NCBI RefSeq assembly: GCF_024662215.1
Contig: NZ_CP096115.1
Location: 2,170,001 to 2,234,000, forward strand
Length of the DNA: 64,000 bases
DNA from: Methanoplanus endosymbiosus
GTDB taxonomy: Archaea; Halobacteriota; Methanomicrobia; Methanomicrobiales; Methanomicrobiaceae
Reading direction: 5' to 3'
Under the pieces are notes generated by a model, which saw only the letters and a list, made by a program, of their open reading frames with translations, was not told the origin of the DNA and did not search any database. Shown here piece after piece: positions 27,640 to 37,192 of this stretch (positions within the stretch are counted from its first letter, which is position 1; each line of letters opens with the position of its first letter). Made by a program: the position numbers and the translations under genes.

Positions 27640-28678
27640 GGATGTTTATTCAGGCGGAGGCTATGTCTTTGCAACAAAAGCAGCAGACATAGCCCGCAGT
27701 GCCGGTTATGCCAATCCTGCAAAGCTTGCCAGCAATGAAAATCCTTACCCTCCCTTCCCTAATGCAGTAAGGAAGGCATATGGTGCCCTTGAGGTCTGCA
27801 ACCGGTATCCTGATGAGAAGATGAGGGAGTTAAAGGATGCACTTGCAGCGAGGCATGGCGATTACACATTCGTAACCGGAGTTGGTATGGATGGCGTAAT
27901 TGAGACCACTTTAAGGGCACTTATAGATCCGGGTGACAGAGTTTCGGTCTCAGTCCCTACATTCTCCTTTTATGGCCTTGCAGTAAGGGCGCAGGGCGGA
28001 GAGTTTGTCGGTATCGGAAGGGAGGATGACTTTACTGTTGACCCTGAGGTTTTCATCCGGAAATCTAAGGGCTGCAAGCTTTCATTTCTCTGTTCTCCGA
28101 ATAATCCTTCCGGGACAGTGACACCTCCTGAAGTGGTTGCGGAGATTCTTGAGGGCATTGACGGGTTGCTCTTTTTAGACAATGCGTATGTTGATTTTTG
28201 TGATACTGATTACCGCTCTCTTATGAAGAAATATGACAACCTGATAATCGGGATGACGATGTCAAAGGCATATGGGCTTGCAGGTATGCGGGTTGGCTAT
28301 GCCTTTATCCCTGAATGGTTTGAGGAGTACTATAACCGGGCGCAGACACCTTTTGTTATGAATTCTGTATCTGCGGCAGCGGCTGCGGGAGCTCTTGAAG
28401 AGCCTGCATATATTGAGGGTTATGTATCTTCTGTCAGGGAGTGGCGGAAGAGGTTTGAGACTGAAACCAGGTTTAAGGCAGTGCCGGGTGGTGCAAACTT
28501 TGTGATGTTCGATGTCTCCCCGTACAGGGGTGATGAAATGGTTGAGATGCTTGCAGAGAAGGGAGTTATTGTCAGGTCATGCACAAGTTTTCCGGGACTG
28601 GGTGATAACTACATTCGTGTCAGTATAGGGGAAGACTGGGAGTGTGAGAGGTTTTTAGAGGTGTTTAACCCGCTATGA
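27623..28678 (+). CDS. hisC: Histidinol-phosphate aminotransferase
   Basis: A 351-residue class I/II PLP aminotransferase of histidine synthesis. KLASNENPYPPFPNAV is the usual opening, SPNNPSGTV the PLP loop, and TMSKAYGLAGMRVGYAF holds the Schiff-base lysine. ATG 27623 is preferred to the GTG-like start at 27593 because GAGGCG lies nearby and the family begins here; it overlaps argD by 17 bases. Confidence 0.9.
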   Translation: MRHLIRDVYSGGGYVFATKAADIARSAGYANPAKLASNENPYPPFPNAVRKAYGALEVCNRYPDEKMRELKDALAARHGDYTFVTGVGMDGVIETTLRALIDPGDRVSVSVPTFSFYGLAVRAQGGEFVGIGREDDFTVDPEVFIRKSKGCKLSFLCSPNNPSGTVTPPEVVAEILEGIDGLLFLDNAYVDFCDTDYRSLMKKYDNLIIGMTMSKAYGLAGMRVGYAFIPEWFEEYYNRAQTPFVMNSVSAAAAAGALEEPAYIEGYVSSVREWRKRFETETRFKAVPGGANFVMFDVSPYRGDEMVEMLAEKGVIVRSCTSFPGLGDNYIRVSIGEDWECERFLEVFNPL

Positions 28679-29187
28679 TGGCTGCTGTAACCGGTACTCC
28701 GGGAACGGGCAAGTCAACTGTTGCCGGAATTCTTGAGGCACGCGGATTTAATGTTATAAGGCAGAATGATACAGTCAAACCCTATATCCTTGAGAGAGAC
28801 TCTGAGAGGAATGCAGATGTCATTGATGAGGATAAATGGTATGAGGAGTTTGGGAAACCCGATGCGGTTGTTGAAGGCCATCTGACACATATCCTTGATG
28901 CAGACAGGGTTGTTATTTTAAGGCTCAGGCCCGATATTCTTTCACAGCGTCTGAGTTCGCGTGGATATCCGGAGGAGAAGGTTCATGAGAACCTTGAGGC
29001 TGAATGTCTGGATTCAGTACTGATTGAAACACTTGATATACATCCGGAAGAACATATTCTGGAGATTGACTGTACTTTTCTGACTCCTGAAGAGACAGCA
29101 GATATTATTGAAGAGTTTCTGGCCGGAAAAGTGGGTTATTCCTTTGGGAATACTGACTGGTCGGATTATATAGGTACATTAGTATGA
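28675..29187 (+). CDS. Adenylate-kinase-like P-loop protein (Fap7-like)
   Basis: A 170-residue nucleotide kinase. GTPGTGKST is Walker A at residues 7-15. The pattern with VVEGHLTHIL and RLRPDILSQRLSSRGYPEEKV fits the archaeal AK6/Fap7 branch, whose members act in ribosomal small-subunit maturation. Overlaps hisC (ATGATG) and the next gene by 4 bases, so it belongs to one translated run. Confidence 0.85.
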   Translation: MMAAVTGTPGTGKSTVAGILEARGFNVIRQNDTVKPYILERDSERNADVIDEDKWYEEFGKPDAVVEGHLTHILDADRVVILRLRPDILSQRLSSRGYPEEKVHENLEAECLDSVLIETLDIHPEEHILEIDCTFLTPEETADIIEEFLAGKVGYSFGNTDWSDYIGTLV

Positions 29188-29777
29188 CACTTGACAGCTT
29201 CAGACCAAAGGTAAAGGGAATTATTGAACCTGTGGCGAGATTTTCTGTCCGTATTGGCCTGAGGCCGGATACGTGCACAGTTATCGCTTTCATTGCTTCA
29301 GTGATTGCCGGATATGCTTTTTATATCTCAGCTGTATTTGCGGGTGTGATATTTGTCTTCCTTAATGCCTTTTTTGATGCTATTGACGGAGCTATTGCAC
29401 GTGAGATGCATACTGCAAGCCTTAAAGGGGACTTTCTTGATCATGTCCTTGACAGATATGCTGATATCGTGATGATCTGCGGAATCTTTGCAGGCAGCCT
29501 TGCACCCTGGACGGTAGGGGTTTTTGCGCTTACCGGCGTAATTATGTCGTCATATCTCGGCACTCAGGCACAGGCTGTTGGTGCGGGCCGTTTCTATGGT
29601 GGAATTTTAGGGCGGGCCGACAGGCTTGTTCTGACAATAGCAGCAGGGTTAATATTTATGGCATTTCCGGGTTATATTGCCGGTCTGAATGCTTTTGGCT
29701 GGCTGATGGTTATATTCGGAGTTCTGGGGCATTTTACAGCTATTCAGCGTTTTATTCATGTCTGGAATAATATCTGA
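29184..29777 (+). CDS. CDP-alcohol phosphatidyltransferase (archaetidylinositol-phosphate synthase-like)
   Basis: A 197-residue membrane enzyme with about six helices. DAIDGAIAREMHTASLKG followed by DFLDHVLD is the full catalytic signature of the family (D-x2-D-G-x2-A-R-x8-G-x3-D-x3-D). In methanogens such a protein makes the archaeal inositol phospholipid from CDP-archaeol and inositol phosphate. Family assignment is firm; the head group is inferred. Confidence 0.85.
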   Translation: MTLDSFRPKVKGIIEPVARFSVRIGLRPDTCTVIAFIASVIAGYAFYISAVFAGVIFVFLNAFFDAIDGAIAREMHTASLKGDFLDHVLDRYADIVMICGIFAGSLAPWTVGVFALTGVIMSSYLGTQAQAVGAGRFYGGILGRADRLVLTIAAGLIFMAFPGYIAGLNAFGWLMVIFGVLGHFTAIQRFIHVWNNI

Positions 29778-29892
29778 TGTATCTGTCCTGTAAATTTCAC
29801 TTAATTTACTATTTTGTAAATATAACATATTTTTAATATGATTGGAATTGATCTTTAACTCAGGCAAAGGTGTTTTTGATGGGGTTTTGATT

Positions 29893-30417
29893 ATGAAAAA
29901 AATAGCTATAGCTGCGCTTGGGGAAGGAACGATTGCTGATGAGGTTTCACCTGTCTTTGCAAGGTCACCGGTTTTCTGTATTGCTACTGTAATGTCCGGA
30001 GATCTGGTCAGTCTTGAGTCGGTAAAAAATTCTGCCGGAGATATTCCCTGTAGTGCAGGTGCTATCTCGGCTAAGGCTCTGGCAGATCTCGGTATTGACT
30101 CTGTGATTGCCGGAGATTTTGGCCCGCAGTCCTGTGGTGTCTTCAGGGAGAGCGGGGTTGCTGCTTATGCTGCCAGTGGCTGCAGGATCTCTGAGGCCCT
30201 TGAGAGATACCTTGCCGGAGATCTCTCGTTATATGATTATTCATATATTGCGGATGGCGATTTTTCCGGCAGAAGTGATGTTTCAGGCTTTTACTTTGGG
30301 CGCAGGGGTGCGAAACATGCCCAAAGGTCTCATGTCTGTGGCAGGTGCGGCTATATTTCTGGAGATATTAAGGAGAGAGGGGATAAATGCCCCAAATGTG
30401 GTCTGATGTCGCTTTGA
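29893..30417 (+). CDS. NifX/NifB-like cofactor-binding protein with zinc ribbon
   Basis: A 174-residue protein starting MKKIAIAALGEGTIADEVSP. Residues 1-110 match the NifX/NifY/NifB C-terminal fold that binds iron-molybdenum cofactor precursors (VFARSPVFCIATV, ADLGIDSVIAGDFGPQSCGVF). The last 30 residues hold a zinc ribbon (CGRCGYISGD, then KCPKCG). The start at 29893 is preferred over 29842 because the N-terminus of the domain begins there. It faces the nitrogenase-like operon (stop to stop), so they are neighbours but not one transcript. Confidence 0.8.
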   Translation: MKKIAIAALGEGTIADEVSPVFARSPVFCIATVMSGDLVSLESVKNSAGDIPCSAGAISAKALADLGIDSVIAGDFGPQSCGVFRESGVAAYAASGCRISEALERYLAGDLSLYDYSYIADGDFSGRSDVSGFYFGRRGAKHAQRSHVCGRCGYISGDIKERGDKCPKCGLMSL

Positions 30418-30432
30418 TTTTTTCCTTTATCT

Positions 30433-31632
30433 TCAGTTTTTTCTGCTCAGAATATTGAGGATATTTTCAATATAACAGAGTTCTCCTTCAATTCCGGTTA
30501 TTGGTGCGTTGTGGAGTGATATCTTCTCCCTTGACGGGAAGGTTATCCCGAAGAATTTAGCTTTGGGGTATTTTACAGATTCAAATGACGATCCAATGAT
30601 GAGATCAGGTTTTTCGTGGTTAAGAATCTCTGTTATGGTCTTCAGGTCATTGACGTAATCTTTTCTGTATCTATTGTGCTGATCTTCAGATTTTTTGTTG
30701 TATTCCGGAATTTTATCCGGCCTGTGGTCTTCAGGTGACAGATTGTTTCTGAGTCCTGTGTACAGTATATTGGCATCCAGATAATTCTGAAATATTTCTG
30801 CTGTATATCCGGCATACCCTTCCGTTGCAAATATTGCAGTTGCCGGCGGGTCGTGTTTTCTTAAGAACCGGTCACAGGCTTTGATGATATTCTCTTCTGC
30901 GCTCTCAGCCTCTTCCAGTACTTTATCCGGTCTGCACTGCGGGATCAGCTCTCCGAGTGCTTCAAATGCCCTGATGGTATTCTTTATTCCAAGCACAGAG
31001 TGGCTGTGTCCGGCACCCGATACTGCGTAATCCGGGTTTGCTGTAATGCTGAAGTCAGAAGGGTTTTTTACTGAGTCGTAACTGTCAGATGAGAGGATTG
31101 CCTCAACAGGCACTTCTGCAAGTGAGAGCAGCCTTCTGCATTCGTTTAAGTTTCCGGCATGGAAGGGATCAATGGAGCAGATCCCGTCTATGTTCACCCC
31201 TTCTCTGCCGGCATCCGGTGTTATTCCGATGGCTTCTGCTGCTTTTTTGTATCCGTAATCAAAATCGCCACAGTATCCGGGCAGGTCAACGAAGAGGGTG
31301 TCATAGTCGCTGAGAAAGCCGGTTATGTCGTCACCTGTGAGTGACGGCACGCATGTATTGATGACCGCGAATTTATCGTATATGCCGGAGAGGCCATCTA
31401 TTATCTCTTTTATGCGCTCTTCTGTGCCGAATATAATTTCATCCTGTACCAGAAATGTGCTGCTTAAGGGATCAGGTATAGCGAGTTCGGCAAAGTAATA
31501 GCATCCGCTTGAACCGTTTATGACTACTCCGAGATCTTTAATTCCGGCAAGGAAGGATGCCGCACCGACCATGGCACACGGCCAGAGGGGGTTGAAACAT
31601 GCGTTATGGCCGGTATTATCATTATTCTGCAT
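30433..31632 (-). CDS. Nitrogenase component-1-like protein, subunit 2 (NifK-like)
   Basis: A 399-residue protein of the oxidoreductase/nitrogenase component 1 family. Cysteines C19 (NPLWPCAMVG), C44 (NGSSGCYYF) and C94 (INTCVPSLTGDD) sit where the P-cluster ligands of NifD/NifK lie, so it can probably hold part of an iron-sulphur cluster. Start ATG 31632 has GGAGGAGG about eight bases upstream and overlaps the preceding gene by 11 bases. It is third in the leftward operon and should form a heterodimer with the protein at 31622-32707. The substrate is unknown. Confidence 0.85.
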   Translation of the reverse strand: MQNNDNTGHNACFNPLWPCAMVGAASFLAGIKDLGVVINGSSGCYYFAELAIPDPLSSTFLVQDEIIFGTEERIKEIIDGLSGIYDKFAVINTCVPSLTGDDITGFLSDYDTLFVDLPGYCGDFDYGYKKAAEAIGITPDAGREGVNIDGICSIDPFHAGNLNECRRLLSLAEVPVEAILSSDSYDSVKNPSDFSITANPDYAVSGAGHSHSVLGIKNTIRAFEALGELIPQCRPDKVLEEAESAEENIIKACDRFLRKHDPPATAIFATEGYAGYTAEIFQNYLDANILYTGLRNNLSPEDHRPDKIPEYNKKSEDQHNRYRKDYVNDLKTITEILNHEKPDLIIGSSFESVKYPKAKFFGITFPSREKISLHNAPITGIEGELCYIENILNILSRKN

Positions 31633-32707
31633 GTCTGAGAAACCTCCTCCACTGGTGAAGCATTCTTTTTATGCCTGTACTCCCAACCGGCGCTGAGAAT
31701 GGTATGGGAATTTCAGTGCCGTCATCATCCACCTTTATTCCGAAATATTCTGACATCTCATTGAGGATGTCATAATCTGCATTCTGAAAGCCGAATGAGT
31801 CAAAATTAATTGTTCTGCCCTTTATGTCACTGAACTCTTCAATGATGGACTGCTGGTATTTTCTTTCTTCTGCAAGAGCATATCCGGGATTGAGATCTAA
31901 CTTTTCCGCGACTTTTTTTATGAATTCTATAGAGCCTGTAAATCCGGCGGGGAACTCTTCTATATATTTCAGGCCGGTTTTTTGGGTGAAATGGTCTGTT
32001 ATGGTGTCCGGAAATTTTTCGCGGAATATATTCAGATCCGCGCTTTTCATATTCTGTATGTCGCTTACTGATGTGTGCCTTGCAAGGCGCATGTTGATTC
32101 CGACATTGAGGAGTTTTAGGAGTCTCTTTACTTCGGCATAGTTTTCGTCTATGTCAGATTCGAGGTTTTTCTCTCCGATTATGTTCACAGACGGAATTTT
32201 GGTTTTGCTTTGTTTTTTTGTTTTTTTGAGAATGGCGTTTTCATCTTCGGCAATCAGGGCGGAGACTGCGAGAAGTGCCTCTTCAAATCCGCTGGTAAAT
32301 GATCCGCCGAGGAATCCTGCGGTGTTTACCGGAATTACGGGTATGTCCGTATATTCCCGGCAGACTTCTTCTATGCTGTCCCCTATCGTTGCGGATACGC
32401 ATGTGCCAAGGACAAATACTGCCTTTGGGTTGTATGTGAGTGCCTTTTCTATAGCTTCTGCAAGTTTTTTTTCCCCGCCGAATATTATGTCGTTTTCGTT
32501 TATTTCGCTTGAGAGTATGAAGGGTATGTCAAAATAGCCGTTGTACATCAGGGCTGAGTAAAAGAATGCTGATGACTGGTGGGTACAGCCTGACGGGCCG
32601 TGTATTATTGTTATTGCGTCATCAACAAATGCGGTTATAGATAGAGCGCCCTGTATTGTGCAACCTTCATGCCTTGATATATCTGAGTGCGAGGTCTTCA
32701 AGTTCAT
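31622..32707 (-). CDS. Nitrogenase component-1-like protein, subunit 1 (NifD-like)
   Basis: A 361-residue protein of the nitrogenase component 1 family. C16 (RHEGCTIQG), C41 (HGPSGCTHQ) and C103 ([11 protein letters not shown]) match the three cluster-ligand positions. Its only other cysteine lies shortly after C103, and the last 240 residues have none, so the cysteine ligand of the NifD FeMo-cofactor is absent. At about 360 residues it is much shorter than NifD. ATG 32707 is chosen over TTG 32716; it overlaps the NifH-like gene by 41 bases. Two different component-1 subunits argue against the CfbD homodimer. Confidence 0.85.
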   Translation of the reverse strand: MNLKTSHSDISRHEGCTIQGALSITAFVDDAITIIHGPSGCTHQSSAFFYSALMYNGYFDIPFILSSEINENDIIFGGEKKLAEAIEKALTYNPKAVFVLGTCVSATIGDSIEEVCREYTDIPVIPVNTAGFLGGSFTSGFEEALLAVSALIAEDENAILKKTKKQSKTKIPSVNIIGEKNLESDIDENYAEVKRLLKLLNVGINMRLARHTSVSDIQNMKSADLNIFREKFPDTITDHFTQKTGLKYIEEFPAGFTGSIEFIKKVAEKLDLNPGYALAEERKYQQSIIEEFSDIKGRTINFDSFGFQNADYDILNEMSEYFGIKVDDDGTEIPIPFSAPVGSTGIKRMLHQWRRFLRHAE

Positions 32708-33491
32708 CCATCTCAAGGGGGGTAGGTGTTTTGTCTGCCGCAGGTCTGTTATTGATTATTTTATCTGCAAGTTCTCTGTACACTTCTGCCTGTTCTGATT
32801 CCGGCGCGTATTCAAGAACTGTTCGTTTGTTTACCTCGGAGACTCTGACGGTTTTGCTTCTTGGAATGAAGGCTATCATCTCAGAGTTTATGCTCCTGGC
32901 AAATTCCTCCACCAGTTCTCTCTCGCCCTCTATGTTGGCTGAGTTGCAGATGACTCCGGCGAGTCTGCACCGGTTCTTTGACCGCTTTGACAGTCTTGCA
33001 ATAGCCTTGCAGATGTTGTTGGCGGCGTACAGTGCCATGAAGTCTCCGGAGGTAACCAGATATACCTCCTGAGCGTAGCCTTCACGCATAGGCATTGCAA
33101 AGCCGCCACAGACGACATCGCCAAGAACGTCATATACGATGATGTCACCGTAGAGTGCTTTGAGCTTTTCGAGGAGCTGGAAGGTTGCTATGATGCCGCG
33201 TCCGGCACAGCCGATTCCGGGTTCCGGGCCGCCGGCTTCTACGCAGCGGATGTTGTTGTAGCCTTTGTGGACTATGTCTTCTGTTGTCAGGTTCTTCTCG
33301 CCGTTTTCCCGAATGAGATCAAGGACTGTTGGTATCCATTCCCCGCGCATGAGCATCCGGGTGCTGTCATGTTTTGGGTCGCAGCCTATCTGGAGGATAT
33401 CGAGTTTTTTTTCAGATAAAGCGGCGGAGAGGTTTGCTGAGGTTGTTGATTTTCCTATTCCGCCTTTGCCGTACAGGGCGATCTGTTTCAT
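32667..33491 (-). CDS. NifH-like reductase
   Basis: A 274-residue homodimeric ATPase that passes electrons from a [4Fe-4S] cluster to a component-1 partner. GKGGIGKS (residues 9-16) is the P-loop, GCDPKHDST the switch region, and C95 ([12 protein letters not shown]) and C128 ([11 protein letters not shown]) the cluster ligands, with R98 nearby. It is the first gene of the nitrogenase-like operon and overlaps the next, so it is the dedicated reductase of that system. Comparable proteins serve CfbD, MarDK and Nif enzymes. Confidence 0.92.
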   Translation of the reverse strand: MKQIALYGKGGIGKSTTSANLSAALSEKKLDILQIGCDPKHDSTRMLMRGEWIPTVLDLIRENGEKNLTTEDIVHKGYNNIRCVEAGGPEPGIGCAGRGIIATFQLLEKLKALYGDIIVYDVLGDVVCGGFAMPMREGYAQEVYLVTSGDFMALYAANNICKAIARLSKRSKNRCRLAGVICNSANIEGERELVEEFARSINSEMIAFIPRSKTVRVSEVNKRTVLEYAPESEQAEVYRELADKIINNRPAADKTPTPLEMDELEDLALRYIKA

Positions 33492-33606
33492 TGTATATTG
33501 GTTTGTTTTGAAAGGGAAATATGGTTGTTGGAATTGTTTAATATCATAAGGTAGCAGTTGCTTAAAGTATCATTATTGTCATATTTGTCTGTAGGTTAAC
33601 TCAACA

Positions 33607-35433
33607 ATGTCAATAATCAGTGATTCTGTAAAGATAATGCGCTATCTTTTCAGCCCTTTTAAGAAGATAATTGCTCTGTATCTAATAGCTGTTATTATTT
33701 TGAGTTTTTTGGAAGTATTCAGAATTTCGCTTGTATATCCAATAATTAATTACGGTCTTGGCGTTGAAAACCAACCAAAACTTCTGGATGCATTTTATGA
33801 TTTTCTTATTCCTTCATCGGTTGATCCGTTTCTGGCAGCTGCATTTCTGCTTCTTATAACTACACTTATTATTGCAGGGTTTTATGCGGTTGTTGCATAC
33901 GCTGGAGCATATCTTTTTGCAACAGTTCGTGATTCACTGGACAGAAGGGTTTTTGATACAATACAGAGCAGGCCGTATAGTTTTTTTGCGTCAAAAAAAC
34001 AGGGGGATCTATTATATATTGGTCAGGGTGCTGTTACAGAGTCTGGCATGGCCATAAATCAGTTTGTTGAACTTTTAAGAAATGCATTGTTGTCACTGTT
34101 ATACCTGTTATTTTTATTTTATCTTTCATTCTGGCTGACTATTGGTGTTATGGTTCTTGGTGCAGTATATGCATTTTTTGTAAAACAGCAATTATTTTCA
34201 CGTGTTTACAGGAATAGTGGTGAACTGAATAGATCATTGATGGAAAAATCAGTTGTTTACCAGGAGTTTATTTCCGGAATCAAAACGATGTTCATAACCG
34301 GTTCAGTCGGAGTCTGGAAGAAAAAGTATGAATCTTCAATAAACAGTCTCTTAAAAGCATATTTAAATGTAAATGCATTGTCCAAAATCCCGTCCATTGC
34401 GAATGATTTTATAATGTTCTCAATCATTGCGCTTGGTGGGATACTTCTGTATTTTTTCACAGGTGGCAACTTCATTCCTTATATTGGAATATTTGGTACA
34501 TTCATGCTTGCATTATATCGTCTTGTACCTTCCCTGACTGCTGTACAGAGTAATTTGTCTGCTCTGGTGCAATACCTTCCTGCACTTGAGATGGTTTATA
34601 ATATTCTGTCTGAGGATGAGTTGAACAAATCTCGATTGTCGGATAATTCAGGTAAATCACAAAAATTAAAATTTTCGTTTGAGAAAAAAATTGAATTTCA
34701 TGATCTTTCTTTTAGATATGATAGTACAAAAGAAAATACTATTCAGAATCTGTCACTTGAAGTAAATAAAAATACTAAGGTTGCTATTGTTGGAAGTTCG
34801 GGTTCCGGGAAAACTACAGCTGCAAATCTTCTTGCACTTTTATATAAACCCTCATCCGGAGGAATATTTGTTGATGGTGTGAATTTAAATGATATTGATC
34901 ATTCTGATTATCTGCGCCATTTGGGTTATATCGGGCAGGAAACTTTTGTTTATCATGATACAATAAAGGAGAATATCCGATTTGGTCTGGACTGTTCTGA
35001 TAAGGACATAATCAATGCGGCAAAACTTGCTGATGCGCATGGTTTTATCATGGAGGCCGGAGAGGGATATGACACAATTATCGGGGATCAGGGAATAAAA
35101 CTGTCTGGCGGTCAGAGGCAGAGAATTGCTATTGCGAGGATTATTCTAAGGAAACCTGAAATTCTGCTTTTAGATGAGGCTACAAGTTCTCTTGACAATA
35201 TCTCTGAGCAGAAAATTATGGAGTCTGTTGAAAAATTATCTATAAATATGACGGTGATCACAATTGCCCATAGATTGTCAACAATTCAGAACGCTGATCT
35301 TATTTGTGTTTTAAAGGATGGGAGACTTGTTGAAAGCGGTTCGCATGAGGATTTAATGGAATTAAAAGGGGTATACTGGAATTTGTATCTGGGACAGAAT
35401 GAGGATAAGGATATATCTTCTATGGATTGCTAA
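33607..35433 (+). CDS. ABC exporter (fused membrane and ATPase domains)
   Basis: A 608-residue half-transporter of the MsbA/PglK type. Residues about 15-320 hold six membrane helices (LIAVIILSFLEVFRISLVYP, LLFLFYLSFWLTIGVMVLGA). The ATPase domain has Walker A GSSGSGKTT, signature LSGGQRQRIAIARI and Walker B EILLLDEATSSLD. It likely flips a lipid-linked glycan across the membrane. It opens the glycan gene island. Confidence 0.88.
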   Translation: MSIISDSVKIMRYLFSPFKKIIALYLIAVIILSFLEVFRISLVYPIINYGLGVENQPKLLDAFYDFLIPSSVDPFLAAAFLLLITTLIIAGFYAVVAYAGAYLFATVRDSLDRRVFDTIQSRPYSFFASKKQGDLLYIGQGAVTESGMAINQFVELLRNALLSLLYLLFLFYLSFWLTIGVMVLGAVYAFFVKQQLFSRVYRNSGELNRSLMEKSVVYQEFISGIKTMFITGSVGVWKKKYESSINSLLKAYLNVNALSKIPSIANDFIMFSIIALGGILLYFFTGGNFIPYIGIFGTFMLALYRLVPSLTAVQSNLSALVQYLPALEMVYNILSEDELNKSRLSDNSGKSQKLKFSFEKKIEFHDLSFRYDSTKENTIQNLSLEVNKNTKVAIVGSSGSGKTTAANLLALLYKPSSGGIFVDGVNLNDIDHSDYLRHLGYIGQETFVYHDTIKENIRFGLDCSDKDIINAAKLADAHGFIMEAGEGYDTIIGDQGIKLSGGQRQRIAIARIILRKPEILLLDEATSSLDNISEQKIMESVEKLSINMTVITIAHRLSTIQNADLICVLKDGRLVESGSHEDLMELKGVYWNLYLGQNEDKDISSMDC

Positions 35434-35756
35434 ATAGATTACTACCCTTTCGCTGATCCGAGATCCTAAATCAGAGATTGATACAAATGTCCTAATTTGC
35501 CACACATTTCACCCAAAAAACATCTCAATTTCCAGAGGTGATAAGTAAAACCAGAATATCATCTTACTCTTTCATGAATAATAATTTCACCTATAATCTG
35601 GCACATATGGCCTTAATGTATAAAACAATCCCAAATCTAATGGTTTAAGGTTCAATTTGATCATTTGCCTTTTGAAATGGGCGAAAGGCCAGAGATTAAT
35701 AAAATAAACAAAGAATATCAAATTAGAAAGATCATATATAATTAAAAGGTGTTACT
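35434..35756. other. Gene-free AT-rich stretch
   Basis: No frame, hairpin or repeat that I can support. The 3' part supplies the ribosome binding site (AAAGGTG) for the next gene. Confidence 0.4.
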
Positions 35757-36653
35757 TTGACTAAACAAGAAGAAATTTCCTGCTATATTTGTGGCAACAA
35801 AAAGTGCAGTCAAATCCATGATAATATAAGATATAATCTGTCCCCAAGACCTTTTCGATGTGATCAATGTGGATTTGTATTTATATACCCTAAAATGACT
35901 CCGGAAATTGAAAAAGAATTTTATGAAAAAACATATAGATCAGCGTATGATAATCAGGATGCCAAGGGTCTCTGGGAATCAAGTCTACCGGAAGCAAAAA
36001 GACGTGTTTCAAGATTTATGGATTTGTTTTCTACTGATTCAAAACTTCTAGAAATTGGATGTGCGTCCGGTTATTTTCTTTTTGAAGCAAAAGAACATGT
36101 GAAATCAGTTACTGGTGTAGAATTAACAAAAGATTATGTCAAATATGGAAGGGAAAAGGGATTGGATGTACGAGAATCATTGAATGATGTTCCAGACAAT
36201 TACTATGATATTATTTTCATGTTTCATGTTCTTGAGCATATCGATGATCCAATTTATTTTCTTCAGGATTTAAAGAAGAAGCTGTCTCCAACGGGAAAAT
36301 TAATAATTGAAGTTCCAAATGTTGAAGATGTGCTTGTTTCAGTCTATAGAATTAAAAATCATCTTGATTTTTACTGGGAAATTGCTCATAATTACTATTT
36401 CTCAAAAATTTCTCTGAAGCATGTGTTAGATCAGGCAGGATACCAGTCGGTAATATATCCATTACAGAGGTATGATTTATCTAATCATATGTACTGGATG
36501 CAATTTGGGAAACCCGGTGGCCAGGGGTATTATAATTCAATATTTACACCAGCACTTCTTGCAGAATATGAAAACAATCTGAAGGATAAATTCATCTGTG
36601 ACACAATATACGCAATTGCGGAAAAAAATTGTGCGGGAACAGATCTGAAATAA
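35757..36653 (+). CDS. SAM-dependent methyltransferase with zinc ribbon
   Basis: A 298-residue protein. C9, C12 (CYICG) and C35, C38 (CDQCG) form an N-terminal zinc ribbon. LLEIGCASGYFL is the SAM-binding glycine loop, and DIIFMFHVLEHIDDP the class-I core. This layout is common among sugar methyltransferases in surface glycan clusters. The start is TTG 35757, preceded by AAAGGTG. Confidence 0.85.
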   Translation: MTKQEEISCYICGNKKCSQIHDNIRYNLSPRPFRCDQCGFVFIYPKMTPEIEKEFYEKTYRSAYDNQDAKGLWESSLPEAKRRVSRFMDLFSTDSKLLEIGCASGYFLFEAKEHVKSVTGVELTKDYVKYGREKGLDVRESLNDVPDNYYDIIFMFHVLEHIDDPIYFLQDLKKKLSPTGKLIIEVPNVEDVLVSVYRIKNHLDFYWEIAHNYYFSKISLKHVLDQAGYQSVIYPLQRYDLSNHMYWMQFGKPGGQGYYNSIFTPALLAEYENNLKDKFICDTIYAIAEKNCAGTDLK

Positions 36654-36657
36654 AAAA

Positions 36658-36826
36658 GGCTCCTCGCTAAATTGCGTGGGTAATTATAACAGATTCTAAT
36701 AAATCACTTTTTTTCATCAGGATTATGAAGCATTCCTTCAGTCAAATCACAGATTTACTGATTCATGACCTAATTTATGATTCTACCTATCAAATGTTAC
36801 CCACTTGAAACAGTGAGGAGCCCAAT
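36658..36826. repeat. Imperfect inverted repeat, possible MITE or IS remnant
   Basis: GGCTCCTCGCT...GTGGGTAA (36658-36683) is repeated in inverted form at about 36798-36826 (GGGCTCCTCACT...GTGGGTAAC on the other strand), enclosing about 115 bp without a gene. The arms agree at roughly 20 positions. This is the shape of a short non-autonomous transposon. No target duplication is evident. Confidence 0.4.
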
Positions 36827-36922
36827 TAAAGGAGTGAACTGTTCGCCAGTGTCTCTTTGTTCAATTGCTCCATTGATGAGACCTTCCAAGATCTTTGTAA
36901 TTTTGTTCTTTTTACGTGCCAT
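36797..36922 (-). pseudogene. Short frame, possible transposase fragment
   Basis: A 41-residue frame starting MARKKNKITKILEGLINGAI. Its 3' end lies within the inverted repeat at 36798-36826. It looks like the start of an insertion-sequence protein cut off by rearrangement, but I cannot name the family. Confidence 0.3.
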
Positions 36923-37192
36923 TATACTAAATTACCCAAATAGCTGTATATTACGCCCAACTTTGAACAGTACGACCGCACATTTTGTACACCCTGACCG
37001 TCGATTTTGAACAGTTAAAATACTGATCCTGAATACCTCTCTTCTTTAGATATTTACCCCCACTTTGCCATCGCTTCAGACGTCTCTATCGAGCCGTCCT
37101 TCAGCGAACAAAAAGGATGTATGATACATTGAATTTAGCCTGTGCAAAATAGTCCCTTGGTGTCAATTAGATGCCAAAAAGGAGCGTTTTGT

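Noticed and set aside
30433-33491. CfbC/CfbD (coenzyme F430 synthesis)
   Set aside because: That enzyme uses a single component-1 polypeptide as a homodimer; here there are two different overlapping component-1 genes. Not fully excluded without a phylogeny.
30433-33491. Molybdenum nitrogenase for nitrogen fixation
   Set aside because: The NifD-like subunit is far too short and lacks the cofactor cysteine, and no nifB, nifE or nifN neighbours are seen.
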